Shown here: piece after piece, positions 1 through 5,342 of the stretch
Layout of the letters: each line of letters begins with the position of its first letter
Position numbering within the stretch: the first letter of the stretch is position 1
NCBI GenBank assembly: GCA_937926025.1
Contig: CALANQ010000165.1
Coordinates: 1 to 7,106 of the forward strand
From: an uncultured Acidimicrobiales bacterium
Lineage (GTDB): Bacteria; Actinomycetota; Acidimicrobiia; Acidimicrobiales; Iamiaceae
DNA length: 7,106 nt
Reading direction: 5' to 3'
Made by a program: the position numbers and the translations under genes
The notes under the pieces: model-generated
Told to the model about the DNA's origin: nothing
Seen by the model: only the letters and a program-made list of their open reading frames with translations
Database searches by the model: none

Positions 1-68
1 CGATCGTGCTGGCCGCGCTCAAGACCCTCCTCGAGACCGGCACCGCCCCCGACGAGCCGCTCCCCTAG
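1..68 (+). CDS. 3' end of an unidentified gene (partial)
   Basis: The frame starting at base 3 is open from the window edge to a TAG at 66-68. It gives a 21-residue C-terminus beginning IVLAALKTLLETGTAP and ending DEPLP. The leucine/alanine-rich stretch looks like a terminal amphipathic helix followed by a short acidic, proline-containing tail, which is a credible protein end. The reading frame has the high third-position G/C typical of the neighbouring genes. The fragment is too short to assign a family. The gene points toward the minus-strand SRPBCC gene, so the two converge on the repeat-bearing gap that follows. It could be a chance open frame, but codon bias and position make a real gene end more likely. 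Confidence 0.5.
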   Translation, partial: IVLAALKTLLETGTAPDEPLP

Positions 69-93
69 TCCGACCCGACGGCCCCCGAGGCCG

Positions 94-141
94 AACTTCG
101 TAGGTCAGCACGACCGGACGGTCGCTCTCGCCTACGAAGTT
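94..141. repeat. 48-nt double palindrome, copy 1
   Basis: Outer arms AACTTCGTAG (94-103) and CTACGAAGTT (132-141) are perfect inverted repeats; in this copy the match extends to 14 bp (91-104 with 131-144). Inside them, after 7-nt spacers on each side, lies a second inverted repeat, CGACCG-GA-CGGTCG (111-124). The same architecture, with the same total length and spacing, occurs again at 4749-4796. The element sits between two convergent genes, 25 nt after the upstream TAG. It could act as a bidirectional terminator or as a protein- or RNA-level structure, or be a REP-like extragenic repeat. There is no T-run on either side, so a canonical intrinsic terminator is not evident. What is seen is the structure; the function is unknown. 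Confidence 0.88.
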
Positions 142-157
142 CGGGAACGGGGTGGGC

Positions 158-213
158 GGCGAACGGCGAACGGCGAACGGCGAACGGCGAACGGCAACCG
201 GCAACCGGCGAAC
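158..213. repeat. Heptanucleotide tandem repeat (8 units of GGCGAAC type)
   Basis: Eight consecutive 7-bp units fill this stretch. Five are exact GGCGAAC (158-192), two are the variant GGCAACC (193-206), and one more is GGCGAAC (207-213). The array begins 14 nt after the extended right arm of the palindrome and stops one base before the stop codon of the minus-strand SRPBCC gene (complement of 215-217). The unit length is not a multiple of three, so expansion or contraction within a coding frame would shift it; here the array lies outside both genes. It is a simple-sequence tract of the slipped-strand type, likely to vary in copy number between strains. Confidence 0.92.
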
Positions 214-214
214 G

Positions 215-694
215 TCAGCCGAGCTTGCTGAGCAGGAGGACCTCGAGGTGGTCCAGCGCCCGGCGGGCGTAGGCCTTCCAGATCCGCCCGAAGACCGGCA
301 GGGCCACCGCCGACGCCGACGACTTCGGGTGGATGGTCCACGACCACGTGATCCGGCAGCCCGAACCGACCGGCTCGAAGGCCCACGACCCCTCGATGCG
401 CTCCGCCAGCGGCGCCATGGGACCGGTGATGCCGGTGATCTCGTAGCCGAACTCCTCGGGGTCGTCGGCGCGCACCAGCCGTTCCTGCATCGAGCCGCCG
501 TCGCTCAGGTGGATGGTGCGCACCTGGCCGACGGTGCCCCACTCCCCGTCCTGGTCCGTCCCGGTGATGGGCGGGATCGGCCCGAACCGCTGGTGGAACA
601 GCTCCTCGAGCGGCCAGGTGATGGTGAGCGGGTACGCCTGCTCGAACGGGACCGGGTAGGTGCGCGAGCAGGAGACGAACAGCGGTGCGGCCAT
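215..694 (-). CDS. SRPBCC family (polyketide cyclase/START-like) protein
   Basis: This 159-residue protein has the length and pattern of the SRPBCC superfamily, a helix-grip fold with a deep hydrophobic pocket for lipids, polyketides or other small ligands. It opens with a short strand and a helix segment (about residues 8-35). A central block follows with G-x-VRTIHLSDGGSMQERL (about 56-73) and FGYEITG (about 82-88). Then comes the typical GSWAFEPVGSGCRITWSW strand pair (about 102-119), and a long C-terminal amphipathic helix (about 130-157) closes the pocket. No signal peptide or membrane segment is visible, so it should be cytosolic. The ATG at the 5' end fits the domain start, but no strong Shine-Dalgarno precedes it, only a G-rich stretch. 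The gene lies 43 nt downstream of the DedA-like gene on the same strand and may be co-transcribed. The ligand and any enzymatic activity cannot be told from sequence. Confidence 0.82.
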   Translation of the reverse strand: MAAPLFVSCSRTYPVPFEQAYPLTITWPLEELFHQRFGPIPPITGTDQDGEWGTVGQVRTIHLSDGGSMQERLVRADDPEEFGYEITGITGPMAPLAERIEGSWAFEPVGSGCRITWSWTIHPKSSASAVALPVFGRIWKAYARRALDHLEVLLLSKLG

Positions 695-737
695 GCCCCG
701 AGCTTCGCCCCCGGACCGGCCGACGGCAACCCTCCCC

Positions 738-1268
738 TCAGCCGATCGCGAGCGCGTGGCCGACCATGACGACGGCCACCACGTAGGCGAGGGTGCCCAC
801 CACGTCGGCCACCGCGACCCGGCGCGGGCACGCCCCGCTGGCCCCGGCCAGGAACAGGTGCCGCCCGATCGGCCGCACCAGGATGCCGACGATGATCGAG
901 TGCCGGGCCAGGACCTCGTGCCGCGCCACGCGCTGCTTCACCGCCACCGCCCACCGGTGCGCCGTCAACCGGTTGGCCTTCAGACGGCGGCCGACGATCG
1001 TGTCGCCCCCGCTGCGACCCAGCCGGAAGTGGAACACGTCGCCCGCGCACAGCCGCAGGGCGACGCACGGGATGAGCAGGCCAGGGCGCACGGAGGCCCC
1101 GGCCAGCGCCAGGAACGGCAGGCGGGGGCTGAGCAGCACCAGCGCCAGCGGCTGACCGAGCAACGCGGGTGCCGAGACCGTCCCGGCGGCGCTGACCGCC
1201 GAGAGGGCACCGATGCCGGCGAGGCATCGGGCAGGCGTGAGGTGGGCGTCCAGAGACGTCGACCGCAT
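738..1268 (-). CDS. Small DedA/VTT-like integral membrane protein
   Basis: This 176-residue hydrophobic protein has at least three membrane-prone stretches: about residues 15-38, 40-75 and 124-176. The part around LVLLSPRLPFLALAGASV (43-60), followed by LCAGDVFHFRLGRSGGD (73-89), resembles the re-entrant and following segment of DedA/SNARE-associated (VTT) proteins. RPIGRHLFLAGASGACPRR (132-150) followed by VADVVGTLAYVV (153-164) matches the family's arginine/glycine 'R-P-G-R...AG' motif and last helix. DedA proteins are implicated in lipid or polyprenyl-phosphate flipping and membrane homeostasis. The protein is shorter than the usual ~200-220 residues. A GGAG Shine-Dalgarno lies 8 nt before the ATG, supporting this start. 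It lies downstream of surE on the same strand and ahead of the SRPBCC gene. The family call is from remembered motif patterns, so it is moderate; a membrane protein is much more certain. Confidence 0.68.
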   Translation of the reverse strand: MRSTSLDAHLTPARCLAGIGALSAVSAAGTVSAPALLGQPLALVLLSPRLPFLALAGASVRPGLLIPCVALRLCAGDVFHFRLGRSGGDTIVGRRLKANRLTAHRWAVAVKQRVARHEVLARHSIIVGILVRPIGRHLFLAGASGACPRRVAVADVVGTLAYVVAVVMVGHALAIG

Positions 1269-1385
1269 GCCACGAACTCCACCAGCCCCAGTTGACCCGC
1301 AGGTGGCCGCACCCCACCCGGGGGATCAACAGGTGGCGAACCCTTGCGACCGGCGTCGCGTGGTGCAGACGGCAGGTGCGGGCGA

Positions 1386-1411
1386 GGCCCGGTCCGGGCT
1401 CGGTCCGGGCC
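1386..1411 (-). terminator. Possible hairpin downstream of surE, built on an 11-bp direct repeat
   Basis: GGCCCGG (1386-1392) and CCGGGCC (1405-1411) form a 7-bp stem with a 12-nt loop, 10 nt beyond the surE stop codon in the direction of surE transcription. The same bases contain a tandem direct repeat of 11 bp, CGGTCCGGGCT (1390-1400) then CGGTCCGGGCC (1401-1411). There is no U-run after the stem, so a classic intrinsic terminator is not shown; GC-rich actinobacteria often use U-poor hairpins. It could equally be a chance GC-rich palindrome. Confidence 0.3.
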
Positions 1412-1420
1412 GCGGGCCGG

Positions 1421-2284
1421 TCAGGCGCTGGGCACGGGCCGACGCAGGGACCGGTGGTCCGAGGCGTCGGGGATGCGGTGCACGGGGTGCAGCGGGGCAC
1501 CGGGCGCCACGTCCAGCTCGATGGCGAACCCGTCGTGGTCGGGGCCGTCGTCGACCCTCGGGGCGGGCCAGGCCTCGGCGATGCCGATGAGGGTGGTGAC
1601 CGAGGCCCAGCCCGCCTCGACGGTGCCCTGGTCCGAGTCCGGGTCGGGCTGGTGCCCGCCCGAGAGCTCGAACTGGACCTCGTCGCCGACGCGGGTCGCC
1701 ATGGCGGCCCGCACGGCCCCGAACCCGGCGAGCCGGGCCCAGCGGATCCCCTCCACGTCGACCAGCCGACGAGCCGGGACGTTGAGGTTGATCACCGAGC
1801 GGGGCGGACCGCCGGCGACCTGGTCGATCAGGCTGGCGGCGATGATGGCCGCCGTGTCCCAGTGCCACTGCTCGCCGCTGTCCACGCTGACCGCCAGGCC
1901 CGAGAGCCCGAAGTTCTGCCCGGTGAGCGCGGCGCCCACGGTGCCCGAGTGCAGGATCGACCGGCCGGTATTGAGCCCGGCGTTGATGCCCGACACCACC
2001 AGGTCCGGTGGCGGCCCGAACGCGCCGAGGCGAGCGGCGACCACGGTCAGCGCGGGCGGCCCGGCCAGGGCCCAGGACTCGATGTGGGCGAGCCCGTCGA
2101 TGGCCACCTGCTCCACCGGCAGCGAGGAGTCCGGCTTCAGGTCCCCGAGGGCCGCCCCGCTGCCGCTGTAGTTGCGGTCCGGGGCGACGATCACCACCTC
2201 GTGGCCGGCCGCATCGAGGTGCCGGGCGAGCACCGCGATGCCCTCGGATCCGATGCCGTCGTCGTTGGTCACCAGCAGTCGCAC
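1421..2284 (-). CDS. surE: SurE-family 5'/3'-nucleotidase (survival protein E type)
   Basis: This 287-residue protein belongs to the SurE metal-dependent phosphatase family, which dephosphorylates nucleoside monophosphates. It begins VRLLVTNDDG, the hallmark N-terminus, with the metal-binding Asp8-Asp9. APDRNYSGSG follows (34-43; Ser40 as metal/phosphate ligand), then VVSGINAGLNTG (96-107; Asn101 as metal ligand), HSGTVGAALTG (112-122), INLNVPA (165-171) and DSDQGTVEAGWASVTTL (216-232). The start is set at the GTG because a GGAG lies 7 nt upstream and it puts the NDDG motif at residues 7-10; the frame stays open upstream to 2407, but those residues are not SurE-like. Two variations stand out. 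The usual G-T-P-A-D-C helix motif reads AGPPALTVVA (74-83), and about 55 residues follow the last family motif, an extension rich in Pro, Asp and Arg. It is transcribed away from the isochorismatase gene and precedes the DedA-like gene by 152 nt. Confidence 0.93.
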   Translation of the reverse strand: MRLLVTNDDGIGSEGIAVLARHLDAAGHEVVIVAPDRNYSGSGAALGDLKPDSSLPVEQVAIDGLAHIESWALAGPPALTVVAARLGAFGPPPDLVVSGINAGLNTGRSILHSGTVGAALTGQNFGLSGLAVSVDSGEQWHWDTAAIIAASLIDQVAGGPPRSVINLNVPARRLVDVEGIRWARLAGFGAVRAAMATRVGDEVQFELSGGHQPDPDSDQGTVEAGWASVTTLIGIAEAWPAPRVDDGPDHDGFAIELDVAPGAPLHPVHRIPDASDHRSLRRPVPSA

Positions 2285-2496
2285 GTTGCCGCTCCGGTCG
2301 GTCCCCGGTCTGTTCGTCCCTGGGAGGTCAGGCCACGGCGCGGTGGCGCGAGCGCACCGGACCTGACTCCCACGCCGACCAGTGCACACCACCGACCCTG
2401 CGTCCACGTGGCCGGAAGCGGAGGCGTCGTTGGCCGTTGGGTGAACGTTCGTCGCCGGTCGCTCCTCGGCCCCGTGTGGCTGTCACCCCCCACCCG

Positions 2497-2502
2497 TACC
2501 GT
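2497..2502 (+). promoter_or_regulatory. Candidate -10 element for the isochorismatase gene
   Basis: TACCGT fits the TAnnnT pattern of actinobacterial housekeeping -10 boxes. It would place transcription start roughly 35 nt before the GTG, a reasonable leader length. The -35 position (about 2474-2479, GTGTGG) is a poor match to TTGAC, so this is only a candidate. Confidence 0.22.
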
Positions 2503-2533
2503 GGGACCCAGCCACCGACCGCGAGCTCGCACC

Positions 2534-2540
2534 AGGAGGA
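2534..2540 (+). promoter_or_regulatory. Ribosome binding site AGGAGGA
   Basis: A near-perfect Shine-Dalgarno stretch lies close to the GTG at 2544-2546, with only about 4 nt between AGGAGG and the start codon. It decides the GTG as start: no ATG lies nearby in frame, and the protein then begins MTTLENRPNTALIVIDVQ, with the family's first strand in the expected place. Confidence 0.8.
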
Positions 2541-2543
2541 CCC

Positions 2544-3107
2544 GTGACCACCCTCGAGAACCGGCCCAACACCGCTCTCATCGTCATCGACGTCCAGACG
2601 CGGGTGGTGGCCGATGCCCACCAGCGCGACGCGGTCGTCGCCAACATCGCCACCCTGGTGGAGCGCGCCCGGGACGCCGACACACCGGTCGTGTGGGTCC
2701 AGCACGACGACGACACCACCGTCCGGGGCACCGACGGCTGGCAGATCGTGGCGGAGCTCTCCCCCGACGACGGCGAGGTCATCGTGGAGAAGCACTACGG
2801 CGACGCGTTCGAGGACACGGCGCTGGAGTCAGCCCTCGCCGGCCTGGGCGTGGGGCGCCTCGTCGTCACGGGCGCCCAGACCGACATGTGCATCCGGTCC
2901 ACGCTCCACGGCGCCTTCGCGCGCGGCTACGACGCCACCCTGGTGGGCGACGCCCACACCACCATCGACCTCACCCGGTGGGGCGCCCCCTCACCGGAGC
3001 TGGTCATCGCCCACACCAACCTCTACTGGGACGAGCAGGCCGCTCCCGGCCGCACCGCCGGCACCGTCCCCACCGCCGACATCGACTTCGCCACCCCGGA
3101 CCCCTGA
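2544..3107 (+). CDS. Isochorismatase-family cysteine hydrolase
   Basis: This 187-residue cytosolic hydrolase has the usual length of the isochorismatase/nicotinamidase-like superfamily. The catalytic triad is intact: Asp16 in ALIVIDVQ (11-18), Lys83 in IVEKHYGDAF (80-89) and Cys116 in VVTGAQTDMCIRST (107-120). The Gly-Ala step before the TDMC segment fits the cis-peptide that builds the oxyanion hole. The C-terminal core, GYDATLVGDAHTTID (128-142), is also typical. Family members hydrolyse isochorismate, nicotinamide, N-carbamoyl compounds or related small amides. No siderophore (ent/dhb) or NAD-salvage genes are adjacent, so the substrate is unknown and 'cysteine hydrolase' is the safe name. 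It is the only complete plus-strand gene here, flanked by divergent surE and the convergent transporter, so it is probably monocistronic. Confidence 0.93.
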   Translation: MTTLENRPNTALIVIDVQTRVVADAHQRDAVVANIATLVERARDADTPVVWVQHDDDTTVRGTDGWQIVAELSPDDGEVIVEKHYGDAFEDTALESALAGLGVGRLVVTGAQTDMCIRSTLHGAFARGYDATLVGDAHTTIDLTRWGAPSPELVIAHTNLYWDEQAAPGRTAGTVPTADIDFATPDP

Positions 3108-3116
3108 CGGCCACCC

Positions 3117-3134
3117 GCCGCGGCCGCTCGCGGC
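3117..3134. terminator. Possible GC hairpin after the isochorismatase gene
   Basis: GCCGCG (3117-3122) and CGCGGC (3129-3134) form a 6-bp stem with a 6-nt loop, starting 10 nt after the TGA. It lies in the gap between two convergent genes, where a terminator is expected. No T-run follows, and a short all-GC palindrome is not rare at this base composition. The rest of the gap to 3240 shows nothing recognisable. Confidence 0.3.
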
Positions 3135-3240
3135 ACGTCGAGGTCGAAGCCGGAGCGAGACCGCCTCACCGAGGACCGCTCCGCCCAGTTCGGGCTCCGC
3201 CAGGTCACCCGCACCCCTCTGGGACCACGGACACCAGCGG

Positions 3241-4665
3241 TCAGGCCGGTTCGGTCTCGACGCCCTCGATGCCCTCGATCGGCTCGACGCCTTCGATGCC
3301 CTCGATCGGCTCGATCGGCTCCGGGCGCTCGATCTCCTCGATCGACGCCACGGGCTCGATCGGGCGCTCGTCGACGGCCCGAGCCGGGACGTCGTCGGGC
3401 TCCGATCCGGTGGGCTGGTCGTCGAGGGCCGCGATGCGCTGGGGGTCGAACACCCGGATCAGCACCACGGCGGTGAGGAGCAGGATCCCGGACATCGCCG
3501 TGGTCACGCCCAAGCCGATCTGGTCGGCGATCTGCCCCTGGATGACGGCGCCGATCGGATAGATCACGCCCAGGGCCAGGAAGTAGAAGCTGAGCACCCG
3601 TGCCCGGAGCTCCGCCGGGGCCCGGAGCTGGGCCACCGTGCCGATCCCCGAGAACACCGACATGTACGTGGCGCCCACGCCGACCAGCGCCAGCGCGGCG
3701 AACCACGGGGTCGGCGCCACGCCGTAGAGCACGAGCGCCGCCGGCAGCAGCACGAAGCTCGCCAGCAGCAGCCGGTAGCGGCCCAGGCGGGACGCGAGCA
3801 CCGGCACGGCGAAGGCCGCCGCCACCGCGCCGACCCCCTGCGCCGTGGTGAACCACGAGGTCAGCGATGCGCCGCCGTCGAAGCGGACCTCGGCCATGGC
3901 GGCGATCAGGGCGATGAACGGCGACGCCGTGATGGCCACCACCGAGATCATCACGATGGCGGACCACACGCCCGGCTCGGCCCGAGCGGCCCGGGCGCCG
4001 ATCCGGATCCGGGTCCACAACGGCGTCTGGTCCGTGGACGGCTGGTGCGGTTCGAGGCGGAGCAGCCGGAGGGCGATGAGCATGGCCGCGAACGAGACGG
4101 TGTTCAGCGCGAACGCCGTGGTGTAGGAGCCGAGGAGGATGGCGAGCCCGGCGAGCGAAGGCCCCACCACCCGGCCCAGGTTCCACTGGGCCTGGCTGAG
4201 GGACATGGCGGCCAGCAGGTCCTCCTTCGGCACCAGGTCCGGGAGCATCGCGGCGTACGCCGGGAACCCGACCCCGGCCACGCAGCCGGCGAGGAACACC
4301 AGGATCGTCACCGCCGCCGGGGTGGCGTGGCCCGTGGCCGCCAGGAGGGTGAGGCCGGCCGCGCACACCATCTGCGCTGCGGTCATGACGATGAGCATCC
4401 GCCGCCGGTCGAACCGGTCGGCGAACGCTCCGCCCACCGGCCCCAGGGCACCCATCGGCAGGAACCCGGCGGCGATCACGAAGCTGGTCCATCCCGCCTT
4501 GCCGGTGTCCCCGGCGATCAGCGAGCCCACCGCCACGGTCTCCATCCAGGTCCCGACGTTGGACACCAGGCCGGCCATCCACACCAGCGCGTAGTTGCGG
4601 TGCCGCAGCGGAGCGATCGAAGCACCCCACCCGCGACTCGCCGGCTCGGTCCCCTCGCTCGTCAC
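3241..4665 (-). CDS. MFS transporter (EntS/MFS_3-like exporter) with repetitive acidic C-tail
   Basis: This 474-residue polytopic inner-membrane protein belongs to the major facilitator superfamily. APLRHRNYALVWMAGLVSNVGTWMETVA (residues 18-45) is the characteristic first segment of the MFS_3/EntS-like drug or siderophore exporter group. GGAFADRFDRRRML (78-91) is motif A in loop 2-3, and the second-half counterpart LRARVLSFYFLALGVIYPIG (353-372) then GQIADQIG (377-384) is also present. About twelve hydrophobic segments lie between residues 25 and 405. A soluble tail of about 68 residues follows (407-474). It is rich in Glu, Pro and Asp and ends in seven Glu-Pro/Gly-Ile/Val triplets. The start is a GTG with only a weak, distant G-rich ribosome site, so a nearby alternative cannot be excluded, though none is better. 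Family role: proton-driven efflux; the substrate cannot be deduced. It faces the isochorismatase gene tail to tail and has the second 48-nt palindrome upstream. Confidence 0.9.
   Translation of the reverse strand: MTSEGTEPASRGWGASIAPLRHRNYALVWMAGLVSNVGTWMETVAVGSLIAGDTGKAGWTSFVIAAGFLPMGALGPVGGAFADRFDRRRMLIVMTAAQMVCAAGLTLLAATGHATPAAVTILVFLAGCVAGVGFPAYAAMLPDLVPKEDLLAAMSLSQAQWNLGRVVGPSLAGLAILLGSYTTAFALNTVSFAAMLIALRLLRLEPHQPSTDQTPLWTRIRIGARAARAEPGVWSAIVMISVVAITASPFIALIAAMAEVRFDGGASLTSWFTTAQGVGAVAAAFAVPVLASRLGRYRLLLASFVLLPAALVLYGVAPTPWFAALALVGVGATYMSVFSGIGTVAQLRAPAELRARVLSFYFLALGVIYPIGAVIQGQIADQIGLGVTTAMSGILLLTAVVLIRVFDPQRIAALDDQPTGSEPDDVPARAVDERPIEPVASIEEIERPEPIEPIEGIEGVEPIEGIEGVETEPA
3256..3318. 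repeat. 9-bp/27-bp tandem repeat inside the transporter gene
   Basis: Seven consecutive 9-bp units of CTCGATCGG, CTCGATGCC or CTCGACGCC type lie here. They are organised as two 27-bp copies (3256-3282 and 3283-3309, differing at one base) plus a partial third (3310-3318). Because the unit is a multiple of three, the reading frame is kept. The encoded tail reads as triplets EPI-EPI-EGI-EGV-EPI-EGI-EGV (residues 449 to about 469). The near identity of the two 27-bp copies points to recent duplication. Confidence 0.88.
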
Positions 4666-4748
4666 CGCCGCAGGATGCCACGCCCCTCCGCCGCTTCCAC
4701 CCTCCCGCAGCGATCGAGCCGCCCCGCCCCCGTTCCCCCCGAGCGGTG

Positions 4749-4796
4749 AACTTCGTAGCCGTGTACGACGAGATCGTCGCCCTGGCCTACGAAGTT
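4749..4796. repeat. 48-nt double palindrome, copy 2
   Basis: Outer arms AACTTCGTAG (4749-4758) and CTACGAAGTT (4787-4796) are identical to those of copy 1. Spacers of 7 nt on each side lead to an inner inverted repeat CGACGA-GA-TCGTCG (4766-4779). Total length, arm length, spacer lengths and the central GA all match copy 1. The two inner-stem positions that differ do so on both sides, which keeps the pairing. It lies 43 nt past the restored DinB stop codon and 83 nt upstream of the MFS start, between two genes read in the same direction (minus). It could insulate the two units or act in the transporter's leader. Function unknown. Confidence 0.88.
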
Positions 4797-4839
4797 GCCG
4801 CGTGGGGGCGATTGGGCAACACGCCCGGGACCCGAGGCG

Positions 4840-5317
4840 TCAGTCGCCGGTGGTGCCGTCGGTGAGCTCGCGGAGGATGTCGAGGTGGCCGGCGTTGGCG
4901 AGCGGTCTCCTCCACCATGTGGATCAGGACCCACCGCAGGGTCACCAGGTGGAAGTGCCAGTGGGAACGGGTCGACATCGTGTCCAGCGACGGGGCAGCG
5001 GCGGCGATCCGGCGGGAGCGGTCGCACGCCGCCTCGTACTCGGCGATCACGGACTCGGTGGTGTCGTCGGGCGCGAGGGTGAAGCTGCTGGCGTTGTCGC
5101 GCTGGTCGGGCTCGTCGCCGGCGAAGTGGGTGGCGTACCAGAAGCCCTCGACCCAGGCGAGGTGCTTGATGACCGACAGCGCCGTCATGCCCGAGGGCGT
5201 CGACACCCGCGTGGCCTCGTCGGTGGGGAGGCCGCGCACCTTGTTGGTGACCACCATCCGGAACCAGTCGGCGAAGCCCTCCAGCTCCTCCCGCTCGGCG
5301 TCCTCTCCCACGACCAT
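4840..5317 (-). pseudogene. DinB/DUF664-family protein, frameshifted near its 3' end
   Basis: The frame from the ATG at 5315-5317 encodes a DinB-like four-helix-bundle protein (DUF664 type), a fold that binds a metal through three His and is found in actinobacterial thiol-dependent transferases. SGMTALSVIKHLAWVEGFW (42-60; His52) and LRWVLIHMVEETAR (127-140; His133) are family motifs. After residue 140 the frame turns into Arg/Pro-rich nonsense and runs to 4787. Dropping one A of the AA at 4895-4896 (T in the plus strand) restores HAGHLDILRELTDGTTGD and a TGA at 4840-4842. This is exactly the expected family ending (third ligand His141), for 158 residues in total. So either the gene is a recent pseudogene or there is a one-base sequence error. 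As read, the third metal ligand is lost. No clear Shine-Dalgarno precedes the ATG; the gene follows the VOC gene by 25 nt and is probably co-transcribed with it. Confidence 0.82.
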
Positions 5318-5342
5318 GCCGAGGAGCGTACGACCGGGCGGA

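Larger units (their letters stand above)
2285..2543. promoter_or_regulatory. Divergent control region between surE and the isochorismatase gene
   Basis: This gap of 259 nt separates two divergently transcribed genes, so it should contain both promoters. Visible elements are: a GGAG Shine-Dalgarno for surE next to its GTG; an inverted pair GTCAGG/CCTGAC (2327-2332 and 2362-2367) enclosing an imperfect GC-rich hairpin around 2342-2358; an 8-bp palindrome GAACGTTC (2443-2450); and a 10-bp palindrome GCGAGCTCGC (2521-2530) just ahead of the isochorismatase ribosome site. Any of the palindromes could be an operator, but none matches a regulator motif I can name. No coding potential is convincing here. 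Confidence 0.5.

Noticed and set aside
91..144. Insertion-sequence end or attachment site
   Set aside because: No transposase or integrase lies in the window, no target duplication flanks either copy, and both copies are complete small palindromes rather than single element ends.
158..213. CRISPR array
   Set aside because: Units are 7 bp in direct tandem with no spacers and no cas genes nearby; this is a simple tandem repeat.
2285..2407. SurE with an ATG start at 2405-2407 (41 extra residues)
   Set aside because: The extra residues are Arg/Pro/Gly-rich and not SurE-like, while a GGAG-preceded GTG at 2282-2284 gives the canonical VRLLVTNDDG start.
2443..2450. SOS/LexA box at GAACGTTC
   Set aside because: Actinobacterial LexA sites need GAAC and GTTC separated by four bases; here the half-sites are contiguous.
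3256..3318. Iteron-type origin or CRISPR-like repeat
   Set aside because: The repeat is in frame within the MFS gene with 9-bp periodicity and codes for a regular peptide tail; no replication gene is nearby.
1292..3562. Very long plus-strand open frame across surE, the isochorismatase gene and into the transporter
   Set aside because: It is antisense to surE and the transporter and out of frame with the isochorismatase gene. Its product is Arg/Gly/Pro/His-rich without family motifs, the usual product of high-GC codon bias.
3023..4681. Alternative minus-strand frame over the transporter gene
   Set aside because: It shares the strand but not the frame of the MFS protein and encodes Arg/Gly-rich sequence with no membrane segments, so it is a shadow.
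2614..4749. Long plus-strand open frame (711 codons) overlapping the isochorismatase and MFS genes
   Set aside because: Low-complexity Arg/His/Gly-rich translation antisense to a clear 12-helix transporter; no ribosome site or recognisable domain.
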